This document shows positions 38,853 to 47,633 of a DNA stretch of 53,520 nt, piece by piece. Origin of the DNA: Deltaproteobacteria bacterium (lineage in GTDB: Bacteria > Desulfobacterota > Desulfuromonadia > Desulfuromonadales > Geopsychrobacteraceae); contig JAGYPB010000014.1 in assembly GCA_018399135.1 (NCBI GenBank), positions 1 through 53,520 on the forward strand. The letters run 5' to 3'. Made by a program: the position numbers and the translations under genes. The first letter of the stretch is position 1. Every line of letters begins with the position of its first letter. The notes under the pieces were generated by a model. The model worked only from the letters and a program-made list of their open reading frames with translations. It had not been told where the DNA came from and did no database searches.

Positions 38853-38974
38853 AAACGGCTGAAAAATCACCATCTGCTGCGTTCCCCTCCTTCCTGCATC
38901 AACGACGTATGAACCAATACGTCTTATGCTGCAGAAAGTCGGGCGCCTTGCAGCTGATAATTTTTGAGCCGTTT
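38853..38974. repeat. 122-bp imperfect palindrome with perfect central hairpin
   Basis: The outer arms AAACGGCTGAAAAATCACCA (from 38853) and, inverted, TTTTTGAGCCGTTT (38961-38974) pair imperfectly. The centre is GACGTAT-GAACCA-ATACGTC (38904-38923) flanked by further pairing (CTGCA/TGCAG). This is the structure of a REP- or MITE-like intergenic element. It explains the spurious ORFs here. Confidence 0.6.
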
Positions 38975-39100
38975 GGTGAAGGTTTGGTGGTAGCAAAAAG
39001 ACACCTTCAATCCTTTCTCGTGGGGGGAGAATGTAGACTTCCCTCAGAGGATGAACGATCATCCGATACGGCGTCGGATATATAGATTGCCGGTAGAAGT

Positions 39101-39201
39101 GACAGCCGGGTCCTGCGCAACAGGCGGCCGCAAACCCCGTCAGGCCCGGAAGGGAGCAGCGGTAGCGGTTTGAATGTGTGCCGCGGGGGTGCCCGGCTGT
39201 C
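39101..39201 (+). ncRNA. ffs: Small signal recognition particle RNA (4.5S type)
   Basis: The conserved SRP domain IV sequence is unmistakable: GTCAGGCCCGGAAGGGAGCA at 39139-39158, followed by GCGGTA. The ends pair as GACAGCCGGG (39101-39110) with CCCGGCTGTC (39192-39201), giving a hairpin RNA of about 100 nt. A run of seven T follows at about 39215-39221. It binds Ffh to target membrane proteins and lies ahead of dnaX on the same strand. Confidence 0.92.
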
Positions 39202-39246
39202 TCTTGTATCGGCAATTTTTTTCCGCAATGATACAGTACACACCTT

Positions 39247-39368
39247 GCATGGGATCGGGGTTCCCGTGACAAGGGCGTCTGTCGCCAAGGACGGCGACAG
39301 TCGAACGGCCATGGATGGCCCCATAGCAAACAATCGTGTCCCTTGGCATGGGAACCCCGATCTCATGC
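39247..39368. repeat. 122-bp composite palindrome between the SRP RNA and dnaX
   Basis: Outer arms of 29 bp (39247-39275 and 39340-39368) match at 26 of 29 positions when inverted. Inside are CTGTCGCC-N6-GGCGACAG (39279-39300) and GGCCATGGATGGCC (39307-39320). It ends 26 bp before the dnaX ATG, so any transcript crossing it would fold into a large cruciform ahead of the ribosome site. Confidence 0.75.
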
Positions 39369-39394
39369 TCGACAGATACACGTCAGGATTCTCT

Positions 39395-41119
39395 ATGTCG
39401 TACCTGGTTCTGGCGCGCAAGTGGCGTCCACAGCTGTTCGACGATCTGGTCGGGCAAGAGCACGTCAGCCAAACCCTGAAAAACGCCATCACCACCGATC
39501 GGGTGCATCACGCCTTCCTCTTTACCGGGGCGCGTGGGGTCGGAAAAACCTCGGCAGCACGGATCTTCGCCAAAGCTCTGAATTGTCAGCAGGGAATTAC
39601 CACCACCCCGTGCGGCATCTGCTCCTCGTGTGTTGAAATCACCTCCGGTCAGGGGATTGATGTCCTCGAGATCGATGGCGCGTCCCATAATGGTGTCGAT
39701 GATATCCGCGAACTGCGCGATGCGGTGCGTTATATGCCGTCCCATGGGCGCTATAAGATTATTATCATCGACGAGGTGCATATGCTCTCCAACAGTGCTT
39801 TCAATGCGCTGTTGAAAACCCTCGAAGAACCGCCTGCCCACGTAAAGTTTATTTTTGCCACTACTGAACCCCACAAGATTCCGGTCACCATTCTGTCACG
39901 CTGTCAGCGTTTTGATTTCAAAAAAATCAGCATTGCGGCTGTGCAGGCACGCCTGCGATATATCGCCAGGGAAGAGGGCGTTCATATCAGCGATGTCGGC
40001 CTTGCTGCTATTGCTCGTCACGGTGGCGGTAGTATGCGCGATTCCCTGTCGGCTTTTGACCAGGTGATAGCCTGCTGTGGTAATGAAGTGGCGGATGAAC
40101 CGGTGCAGCAGATTCTTGGTCAGGTCAGCAGTCAGCTTTTATTGGATACCCTGACCGCTATTGTAGAACGTCATCCACAAAATCTATTAACGCTGGTGGC
40201 GCAGGTCGATGATCTGGGACATTCGTTTCGCCAGTTCTGTCAACAGCTGGTGACGCTGGTGCGCGGTCTGGTGATTCTCAAGGTGATCCCGCAGCCGGGC
40301 GAGTTGCTCGACGTCAGTGAGGGAGAATTAACCGAGTTGCGGCGTCTGGCCGAGCCTCGCCCCCTCGATGAATTTCAGCGGATTCTGGCGTTCTTGCTCC
40401 GTACAGAAGCCGAGCTGGCGACCTCCAGTTACTCACGTCTGACCATGGAAGTCGCACTCATCAAGCTGGCGACGCTACCCACCGGGATCGATGTTGCGAC
40501 CATGATTCAGCGCCTGGAAAGCCTGGAGAAGACATTGCTGGCGCGGGTTGATTCTTCGGTCCCTGCTGAAGTGGCGACCCCGACGGTCAGGGATATGCCC
40601 GCTGATGCGTCTGTTCCTGTGAGCTCGAGCTCCGGCGCTGCTCTGCCCCCTGAACCACCGCCGCTGCCGGAGGAGCCCGACGAAAAAAAGTCTGACGCCC
40701 AGCCGGTTGGGGAGCAGCACACAGGCAGCTGGGCAGGGTTAGTAGAGTTTGTCAGGGGTCGGCGCCGCCCGCGTATTTCATCTTTATTTGAACAGGCCAG
40801 TTTGTTGACCCTGGAATTGCCGCTGCTGCGGATTGCCATGCCGGCCAAGTTTTTTGGCCTGGCTGATAGTGACATGCAGCAGAACCTTCAGGAGTTGGCA
40901 GCGGAATATTTCTCTGTACCGGTAAAAATTGAGATTATCAAAGGTGCCAATGGTGAACCACAGCCCCCGTCCCTGCACGAGGAGCGTGAGCGTCAGGAGA
41001 GTGACCGTCAGCGCAAGCTGCGCGAGAACGCCCTCGAGCATCCGTTGGTGAAGTCCGCGCTGGAGATTTTTGGTGGCAGTGTCGAGAAGGTGACACCGAT
41101 TGATAAAGGTTTTGTCTAG
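39395..41119 (+). CDS. dnaX: DNA polymerase III subunit gamma/tau
   Basis: Clamp-loader ATPase of the replicase (574 aa from the ATG at 39395, with AGGA 7 bp upstream). The N terminus MSYLVLARKWRPQLFDDLVG is a family hallmark. Walker A GARGVGKT is at 45-52, zinc-binding cysteines are C64, C73, C76 and C79, and Walker B IIIIDEVHM is near 122-130. A proline-rich linker (about 405-440) leads to a tau-type C-terminal domain. A longer reading from 39170 runs through the SRP RNA and palindrome and is not credible. I see no obvious slippery run for a short gamma form. Confidence 0.95.
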   Translation: MSYLVLARKWRPQLFDDLVGQEHVSQTLKNAITTDRVHHAFLFTGARGVGKTSAARIFAKALNCQQGITTTPCGICSSCVEITSGQGIDVLEIDGASHNGVDDIRELRDAVRYMPSHGRYKIIIIDEVHMLSNSAFNALLKTLEEPPAHVKFIFATTEPHKIPVTILSRCQRFDFKKISIAAVQARLRYIAREEGVHISDVGLAAIARHGGGSMRDSLSAFDQVIACCGNEVADEPVQQILGQVSSQLLLDTLTAIVERHPQNLLTLVAQVDDLGHSFRQFCQQLVTLVRGLVILKVIPQPGELLDVSEGELTELRRLAEPRPLDEFQRILAFLLRTEAELATSSYSRLTMEVALIKLATLPTGIDVATMIQRLESLEKTLLARVDSSVPAEVATPTVRDMPADASVPVSSSSGAALPPEPPPLPEEPDEKKSDAQPVGEQHTGSWAGLVEFVRGRRRPRISSLFEQASLLTLELPLLRIAMPAKFFGLADSDMQQNLQELAAEYFSVPVKIEIIKGANGEPQPPSLHEERERQESDRQRKLRENALEHPLVKSALEIFGGSVEKVTPIDKGFV

Positions 41120-41126
41120 TATTTTA

Positions 41127-41184
41127 GTACCTGTTCAGCACCGGATCTTCGGATCCTGCGCAAGGATAGAGCTGAATAGTTACG
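41127..41184 (-). repeat. Dispersed 58-bp palindromic repeat (copy B)
   Basis: On the minus strand this reads almost the same as 49013-49070. The outer arms GTAACTATTCAGC and GCTGAACAGGTAC pair at 11 of 13 positions, and an inner GGATC-CGAA-GATCC hairpin replaces GGATC-CCC-GATCC of copy A. The stem is kept while the loop differs. It fills the dnaX-ybaB gap. Confidence 0.85.
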
Positions 41185-41214
41185 CATTTTACTCATTGTG
41201 AAAAGGAGACAGTG

Positions 41215-41529
41215 ATGGCAAAGGGACTTGGTAACATCATGAAGCAGGCTCAGCAGATGCAGGCAAAAATGGCCCGGATGCAGGAAGAGCTGGCAACCAA
41301 AGAAGTTGAAGCGACCGCCGGAGGAGGCATGGTGACCGCGCGGGTCAATGGCAAGCAGCAATTGCTTGAGCTGAAAATCGAAAAAGCGGTGGTGGATCCC
41401 GAGGATGTCGAGATGCTCGAGGATCTTGTGATCGCAGCGGTGAATGAGGGGATGAAGAAGAGTCAGGAGATGGTGCAGGAGGAGATGAGTAAGATTACCG
41501 GCGGGATGAATATCCCGGGCATGTTTTAG
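41215..41529 (+). CDS. ybaB: Nucleoid-associated protein YbaB/EbfC
   Basis: A small dimeric DNA-binding protein (104 aa) that helps organise the nucleoid. It has a helical N terminus rich in M/Q/K (MKQAQQMQAKMARMQEELA), the core EVEATAGGGMVTARVNGKQQ, and the C-terminal KITGGMNIPGMF that is typical of the family. The ATG at 41215 lies 6 bp after AAGGAG; a GTG one codon earlier is too close to it. The dnaX-ybaB-recR order is widely conserved. Confidence 0.95.
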   Translation: MAKGLGNIMKQAQQMQAKMARMQEELATKEVEATAGGGMVTARVNGKQQLLELKIEKAVVDPEDVEMLEDLVIAAVNEGMKKSQEMVQEEMSKITGGMNIPGMF

Positions 41530-41687
41530 CGGCGATAAAAAAAGATTGAGCCGGAGCCTTTTGCGTGATAAGGTCGTTGTTGGTCTTACCAATGTGCCAC
41601 CATTCTTTTTGGTCTTGTTGTAGTTTTTTAGCATCCCTGAAAACAACGTTATAAAAGCTTAAACCATTAGATTTTGGAGATAAATTT

Positions 41688-42287
41688 ATGCTAAGCTCCC
41701 TCCCGTCTTTCGCTCGCCTGGAGGCTGAACTGGGGAAGTTGCCGGGGATTGGTGGCAAAACGGCGGCGCGTTTGGCTTTTCATCTGTTGCGCACATCGGA
41801 ATCGGAAGTCGCGGCACTTGCTGACGCTCTGCTGGAGATGAAACGCAACGTCCGTTTGTGTGAAAACTGCTTTCATGTTGCTGAAAATCGGCTGTGCGGC
41901 ATTTGTGCGGATGATCAACGGGACCGGCGTCAGCTTTGTGTGGTTGAGCAACCTCAGGATCTGCTGGCGATTGAACGCAGCCATTCGTATCGCGGGTTGT
42001 ACCATGTGTTACACGGAGTGTTGTCTCCTCTGGATGGGATCGATCCGGAAGATCTGAAGATTCCACAGCTTGAGCAACGCCTGGTGACGGAATCCTTTGA
42101 TGAGGTGATTATCGCTACCAATTTCAGCGTCGAAGGTGAGGCCACAGCCCTGTACCTGGCGCGCCTCTGTCAGCAGCAGGGGGTGTCGGTCAGTCGCCTG
42201 GCCCATGGCATCCCTTTGGGCAGTGGCTTGGAATATATCGATGCCGGTACAGTGCAGCATGCGGTTTCCGGCCGCCGAACGCTATAG
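41688..42287 (+). CDS. recR: Recombination mediator RecR
   Basis: A DNA repair protein (199 aa) that loads RecA at gaps with RecF/RecO. It has an N-terminal helix-hairpin-helix (LPGIGGKTAARLAFHLL), a four-cysteine zinc finger (C58, C61, C70, C73), a Toprim domain with VVEQPQDLLAIERS and IIATNFSVEGEATALYL, and a C-terminal Walker-B-like end. It follows ybaB by 158 bp, a gap in which I see no clear signal apart from a GGAG ribosome site. Confidence 0.96.
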   Translation: MLSSLPSFARLEAELGKLPGIGGKTAARLAFHLLRTSESEVAALADALLEMKRNVRLCENCFHVAENRLCGICADDQRDRRQLCVVEQPQDLLAIERSHSYRGLYHVLHGVLSPLDGIDPEDLKIPQLEQRLVTESFDEVIIATNFSVEGEATALYLARLCQQQGVSVSRLAHGIPLGSGLEYIDAGTVQHAVSGRRTL

Positions 42288-42320
42288 CAACAGCTTTGTG
42301 TATTGTCACTGAAGTTCCTT

Positions 42321-42343
42321 TGTTCTTTTAATTGAAAAGAACA
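42321..42343. promoter_or_regulatory. Perfect 23-bp palindrome in front of the PFOR gene
   Basis: TGTTCTTTT-AATTG-AAAAGAACA has two perfect 9-bp arms and lies 31 bp before the PFOR ATG. A possible -35 TTGTCA (42303-42308) is 17 bp ahead of a weak -10 (TTTTAA, 42326-42331) inside it, so a repressor bound here could block the promoter. An AT-rich stem without a following T-run makes a terminator unlikely. The regulator is unknown. Confidence 0.5.
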
Positions 42344-42373
42344 CCATTTACCTAACTTACACAGGAGGTATGC

Positions 42374-45300
42374 ATGTCTCGGAAAATGGTCAATATCGAC
42401 GGTAATGCCGCAGCGGCGCATGTTGCTCATGCGACCAATGAGGTGATTGCCATCTACCCCATTACCCCGTCTTCGGTCATGGGTGAGATCTCCGACGCCA
42501 AGAGTGCGGTCGGTGAGAAGAACATTTGGGGAACCATTCCCAAGGTGGTTGAACTGCAGTCAGAGGGCGGCGCGGCTGGTGCCGTTCATGGTGCGTTGCA
42601 GGCCGGTGCCCTGACCACAACCTTTACTGCATCCCAGGGGTTGCTGTTGATGATCCCCAACATGTTCAAGATTGCCGGTGAGTTGACCCCGACCGTCTTC
42701 CATGTATCGGCGCGCGCTATTGCTGCTCAAGCCCTGTCGATCTTTGGTGATCATTCTGACGTCATGACCTGTCGCTCCACCGGTTGGGCCATGTTCTGTT
42801 CCAATAATCCGCAGGAAGTCATGGACTTTGCCCTGATTTCTCAGGCGGCAACTCTCGAATCCCGGGTCCCATTCCTGCATTTCTTTGATGGTTTCCGCAC
42901 CTCTCATGAGGTTCAGAAAATTGAGGAATTGTCTCGTGACGACATGCGCCACATGATTGATGATGATCTGGTGACGGCCCACCGTGAGCGTGCCATGTCA
43001 CCGGAACGTCCGAAATTGCGCGGTACCGCCCAGAACCCCGATGTGTATTTCCAGGGGCGTGAAACGGTTAACCCCTACTACGAAAAAGTACCGGGTATCT
43101 TGAAGGCGCAGTTGGATAAGTTTGCTGCCCGTACCGGTCGCCAGTACAACCTGGTTGATTATGTCGGTGCTCCCGATGCCGAACGCATCGTGGTCATGAT
43201 GGGTTCCGGCGCCGAGGCGATGGAAGAAACCATCAACTATATGGTTTCCCAGGGCGAGAAGGTCGGGATGATCAAAATCCGCCTGTTCCTGCCGTTCCCG
43301 ATTGAGGAATTCTGTAAAGCTATTCCGACAACCACCAAAAAGATTGCCGTTCTGGATCGCACCAAAGAGCCTGGTTCTATCGGTGAGCCGCTTTATCAGT
43401 CAGTGCGTACCGCCATCGGTGAAGGCATGGTTGAGAACCTGACCAGCTTCTCCGGCTATCCGTCTATCGTCGGCGGTCGTTACGGCCTGGGCTCCTTCGA
43501 GTTTAATCCGGGCATGTGCAAGGCGGTTCTTGACAACCTGCTCAAGGACAAGCCGAAGAACCATTTCATTGTTGGCTTCAAGGATGACGTTCTCGGCAAG
43601 AGTCTCGACTTTGATATGAACTTCCGTGTCCCCTTTGATGGCTATGCCGCTATGTTCTTCGGCCTGGGTTCGGATGGTACCGTTGGTGCCAACAAGAACT
43701 CCATCAAAATTATCGGTGAATGTACTGACAACAAGGTTCAGGCTTACTTTGTTTATGATTCGAAAAAAGCCGGTACTATGACCACCTCGCACCTGCGTTT
43801 CGGCAGGAACGAGATCAAGAGTACTTATCTGATCACCCAGTCTGACTTTATCGCCTGTCACAATTTCTCTTTCCTCGAGAAATACGACATGCTCAAGAAC
43901 GCCAAAGAGGGTGCGACCTTCCTGCTTAATGCGCCTTATGACAAGGACGAAGTCTGGGGCAAGTTGCCGAAAGTGGTACAGCAGCGCATCATCGATAAAA
44001 AACTCAAGTTTTTTGTCATTGACGGTATCCATCTCGGTGAGAAGATTGGCCTTGGTGCACGGATCAACGTCATCATGCAGACTGCCTTCTTCAAGATCTC
44101 CGGTATTATTCCAGAAGCCCAGGCGATTGCGCAGATCAAGGACGCCATCGACAAGACTTACGGAAAAGCCGGCGAGAAGGTTCTGGCAATGAACAAGCAG
44201 GGCGTTGATGCCGCTCTCGAAAATATCTTTGAAGTCCAGGTGCCGACCGCCGCTGACAGCAGTATCGATATGCAGACCGGCAAATGGGGTACCTACTCGG
44301 GTCTGGTTTCTTCAACCCTCGGACCGATCATCGATGGTGTCGGTCACGAGCTACCCATGTCGGCCATGCCGACCGATGGTACCTTCCCGACCGGTACCGC
44401 TAAAATCGAGAAGCGGAATATTGCCGTCAATATTCCGGTGTGGGATGAGGATCTCTGTATTCAGTGCGGGATCTGTTCTTTCATCTGTCCGCACGCGGCG
44501 ATCCGTATGAAGATTTATGATGACAGTGCTCTTGCCGGAGCTCCGGCCACCTTTAAGGCGGTTGCTCCCAAGGGTAAGGATATGGACGGCAAACGTTATA
44601 CCCTGCAGGTCGCCCCTGAGGATTGTACCGGTTGTGGTGCCTGTGTCTACAACTGTCCGGCCAAGAGCAAGGAAAACGAACATCACAAGGCCATCAACAT
44701 GACCTTCCAGGCGCCATTACGTGCCAGCGAAGCGGCCAACTTTGAGTTTTTCCTGAATCTGCCCGAAACCGATCCGGTACTGGTCAATCGCAGTACCCTC
44801 AAGGGAACCCAGCTGTTGCCGCCCTTGTTTGAGTTCTCTGGAGCCTGTGCCGGTTGCGGCGAAACTCCTTTTGTCAAGCTTTGTTCCCAGTTGTTCGGTG
44901 ACCGCATGCTGGTCGCCAACGCCACCGGTTGTTCCTCCATTTATGGTGGTAATCTGCCGACAACTCCCGGACCACCCGTAAGGACGGCCTTGGCCCATCC
45001 TGGAGTAACTCGTTGTTTGAAGATAATGCCGAGTTCGGCTACGGCATGCGTCTGGCCATCGACAAGAGCACGGAATATGCTCCGTGGAGTTGTTGACCAG
45101 CAATATCTCCTGCGGATGTGCAGCTTGTCAGGGAACCGGGTAGATCTGAAGCGGGCCATTCTTGACAGTACCCAGGACACCCAGGAAGAGATCGAACTGC
45201 AGCGTGGCCGGGTTGCCAAGCTGCGGTCAATCCAGGAAAATGTACCCATGAAACCGCTAAGCCGCTGCTGGTGAATATCGACTTCTGGTTGTCAAGTCGG

Positions 45301-45959
45301 TGGGATCCATGGTGGCGACGGTTGGGCCTACGATATCGGGCAAGGTACGGTATTCCTGACCACGTTCCTGCTTCCGGCGAGAACGCACCGTCCTGGTCAT
45401 GGATACGGAAGTGTATTCCAACACCGGTGGTCAGGGCTTCCAAGTCGACACCGCTGGGTGCCGTGGTCAGTTTGCTGCCGGCGGAAAGCGTCAGCCCAAG
45501 AAGGATCTGGGGATGATGGCTATGTCCTGTGGCAATATCTACATTGCTCAGGTCGCCCTCTCCAATCCGGCTCAGGTCGTCAAGGCGTTCCTTGAGGCTG
45601 ATGCCTTTGACGGTCCTTCGTTGATCATCGCTTACAGTCACTGTATTGCCCATGGTATTGCTATGGACAGTGCGATCGAAGGCTGTAAAGAAGCGGTGTC
45701 ATCCGGTCACTGGCCGCTTTACCGTTTTGATCCGCGCCTCGCCGATCAGGGCAAAAATCCGCTCCAGCTGGACAGCAAAGCGCCGACCATCTCTTTTGAG
45801 GACTATGCGCTCAAACAGAACCGCTACCGGGTACTCAAGAAGGTTGCCCCGGAAGCGGCTCAGGGGCTGATTGAGGATGCTAACAAGATCACGTCCAATC
45901 GCTATCGCCTTTACAAGCAGATGGCGGAAATGAGCTACGGCGGCGATGAGGAAAAATAA
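42374..45959 (+). pseudogene. nifJ: Pyruvate:ferredoxin (flavodoxin) oxidoreductase, broken by a cluster of frameshifts
   Basis: A single-chain enzyme that interconverts pyruvate and acetyl-CoA with ferredoxin, of about 1195 codons. Positions 42374 to about 44965 are intact: the N-terminal domains (HATNEVIAIYPITPSS), both ferredoxin motifs (CIQCGICSFICP and CTGCGACVYNCP) and the start of the thiamine domain (ACAGCGETPFVKL). From about 44968 to 45480 the expected protein (SNISCGCAACQG, GGDGWAYDIG, DTEVYSNTGGQ, GAVVS) is found only by switching frame many times, mostly by one-base gains or losses in short G or C runs. From about 45483 to 45959 it is again clean. Either the stretch is poor sequence or the gene is decaying. 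CAGGAGG precedes the ATG. Confidence 0.85.
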
Positions 45960-45986
45960 TCCCGCCCTGTTCTAGATCGTGCACCA

Positions 45987-46027
45987 TCAGGCCCCCGGTC
46001 ATCACTTGCCGGGGGCCTGACTTTTTT
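45987..46027 (+). terminator. Strong Rho-independent terminator after the PFOR gene
   Basis: TCAGGCCCCCGG and CCGGGGGCCTGA form a perfect 12-bp GC-rich stem with a 10-nt loop, followed by C and six T. It isolates the PFOR transcript from the leader and aminotransferase operon that begins about 100 bp later. Confidence 0.95.
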
Positions 46028-46124
46028 CACCCCGGCCAGTAAGATTTGCTGCCGGCAGAAACATTTCTTGACTTCGTTATAACGCTGTGATAATCAGGCT
46101 CCAGCTTTTTTAAAAAGGGAAAAC

Positions 46125-46202
46125 ATGAACTTTCAATCTGCAGCGGCGGCACAAGCGTTGGCGACGGCAATGATCCGTCGAGAGTCTGTCCATCACCCTT
46201 AA
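46125..46202 (+). CDS. Alanine-rich leader peptide of an attenuator
   Basis: A 25-codon ORF with sequence MNFQSAAAAQALATAMIRRE then SVHHP. Residues 6-15 contain seven alanines (four in a row), read from GCA and GCG codons. AGGGA lies 4 bp before the ATG. The stop at 46200-46202 is just past the 5' arm of an antiterminator (46185-46193), so the position of a translating ribosome would decide between antiterminator and terminator. It is too short for ordinary gene finding and is inferred to act only through its translation. Confidence 0.75.
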   Translation: MNFQSAAAAQALATAMIRRESVHHP

Positions 46203-46272
46203 ACGGGTGACGCCGCGCAGGTATGACCAGCATCAACCCGAGGCCATGGACAGATCGTCCGTGGCTTTTTTT
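46185..46272 (+). promoter_or_regulatory. Transcription attenuator (antiterminator and terminator) before the aminotransferase
   Basis: The terminator is GCCATGGAC (46243-46251), loop AGATC, GTCCGTGGC (46257-46265) and seven T (46266-46272): a 9-bp stem with one G-T pair. The alternative pairs TCTGTCCAT (46185-46193) with ATGGACAGA (46246-46254), nine perfect base pairs that destroy the terminator stem. A small hairpin TCACCC/GGGTGA (46193-46210) holds the leader stop codon. A ribosome stalled on the alanine codons (46140-46169) would leave 46185-46193 free; one at the stop codon would cover it. Confidence 0.78.
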
Positions 46273-46298
46273 CGTTTAATTTCAGGGAGAAAACAAAG

Positions 46299-47603
46299 AT
46301 GCGTAACAATATTGTGCATATCGGAGCCGGTGAGCTGACCTACGAAATTCGCGCCATTGTCACCATTGCCGAAAAAATGCAGAAACTCGGCATCAAGACC
46401 AACATGGAAAACATTGGTGATCCCATCGCCAAGGGGGAGAAAATCCCGCTGTGGATGAAAGAGATTGTCGCGGATCTGGTGATGCAGGACTGCTCCTACG
46501 GTTACTGCGCAACCAAGGGGTTGCTTGAAACCCGACAGTTTCTGGCCGATATGACCAACAAGCGTGGTTATGCCCAGATCTGTGTAGAGGATATTATCTT
46601 TTTTAACGGCCTTGGCGATGCTATCCAGAAGGTGTACGGGATGCTCAAGCGCGAAGCACGAGTGATCGGGCCGTCACCGACTTACTCGACCCACTCCTCG
46701 GCAGAGGGGGCCCATGCCGGCCTCAAGCCGGTGACCTATCGTCTGGATCCCGATAATCACTGGTATCCCAACATGGACGATCTACGCCAATCGATCAAAT
46801 ACAATCAATCGGTTTCCGGCGTACTGATTATTAATCCTGACAATCCCACCGGCGCGGTGTATCCGGAGCGGATTCTCAAGGAGATTATTGCCCTGTGCAA
46901 AGAGTACGACCTGTTTTTGATCTGTGACGAGATTTACCACAACCTCTGTTATAATGGCATGAACACCCGGCCGATTTCCGATCTGATCGGCGACCTGCCG
47001 GCCATCGCCATGAAGGGAATCAGCAAGGAGCTCCCCTGGCCCGGGTCGCGCTGTGGTTGGATAGAAGTGTATAATGCTGACAAGGATGAAACCTTCAAGC
47101 GTTACATCGACAGTATCATCAATTCAAAAATGGTCGAGGTCTGTTCCACCACCCTGCCACAGAAGGCTATTCCGCGCATCTTGAGCCATCCCGAATACTC
47201 GGGGTATCTGGCTGAGCGGCGTGATCGTTATGAGCACTATTCCAATATCGCCTATGATATGCTCAAAGAGATCTCTGGTCTGAAAGTCAATCGCACCAAT
47301 GGCGCTTTTTATATGAGCGTGGTGTTTGAGAGCAATCGGTTGACAGGCACCCAGACCCTGCCGATCAAGAGTCCGGAAGTCAGGACGCTGGTCGAACAAC
47401 TGGTCGCAGCACCAGGAACCCAGACCGACAAGCGCTTTGTCTACTATCTGCTCGGAGCCACGGGTATCTGTGTGGTGCCGATTTCTTCTTTCTGCACCGA
47501 CGAACGGGGTTTCCGAGTGACCCTGCTGGAGTGCGATGAAAAGGAATTCACCCAGATATTCATGACCCTTGCTGAGGCAATAAAGGCCTATCTTGAGTCG
47601 TGA
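46299..47603 (+). CDS. Alanine-type aminotransferase (class I/II, PLP-dependent)
   Basis: A 434-aa fold-type I aminotransferase. It resembles alanine/glutamate-pyruvate transaminases such as AlaA: YEIRAIVTIAEKM, ENIGDPI, YGYCATKGLLETRQFL, IINPDNPTGAVY, the PLP-contacting ICDEIYHNLCY, and the lysine region MKGISKELPWPGSRCGW. Valine-pyruvate aminotransferase (AvtA-like, which also yields alanine) is the main alternative. AGGGAGA precedes the ATG by 8 bp. It is the first structural gene after the alanine attenuator, which independently supports alanine as product. The glutamate-cysteine ligase gene follows after 30 bp. Confidence 0.88.
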   Translation: MRNNIVHIGAGELTYEIRAIVTIAEKMQKLGIKTNMENIGDPIAKGEKIPLWMKEIVADLVMQDCSYGYCATKGLLETRQFLADMTNKRGYAQICVEDIIFFNGLGDAIQKVYGMLKREARVIGPSPTYSTHSSAEGAHAGLKPVTYRLDPDNHWYPNMDDLRQSIKYNQSVSGVLIINPDNPTGAVYPERILKEIIALCKEYDLFLICDEIYHNLCYNGMNTRPISDLIGDLPAIAMKGISKELPWPGSRCGWIEVYNADKDETFKRYIDSIINSKMVEVCSTTLPQKAIPRILSHPEYSGYLAERRDRYEHYSNIAYDMLKEISGLKVNRTNGAFYMSVVFESNRLTGTQTLPIKSPEVRTLVEQLVAAPGTQTDKRFVYYLLGATGICVVPISSFCTDERGFRVTLLECDEKEFTQIFMTLAEAIKAYLES

Positions 47604-47633
47604 TCATCGCGTTTGGTTGAAGGGCCAATAAAA

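Noticed and set aside
38756-39085. A 109-codon ORF downstream of tRNA-Gln
   Set aside because: It begins in the GGCCAT palindrome and runs through the tRNA-Ser remnant and the 122-bp palindrome. The protein has no domain and its reading is fully explained by repeats.
39170-39394. A 75-codon N-terminal extension of dnaX
   Set aside because: It runs through the end of the SRP RNA and the large palindrome, and the family begins at MSYLVLARKWRP (39395).
42324-42342. Intrinsic terminator after recR
   Set aside because: The stem is AT-rich, symmetrical and not followed by a T-run, and it sits at a possible promoter. An operator is the better reading.
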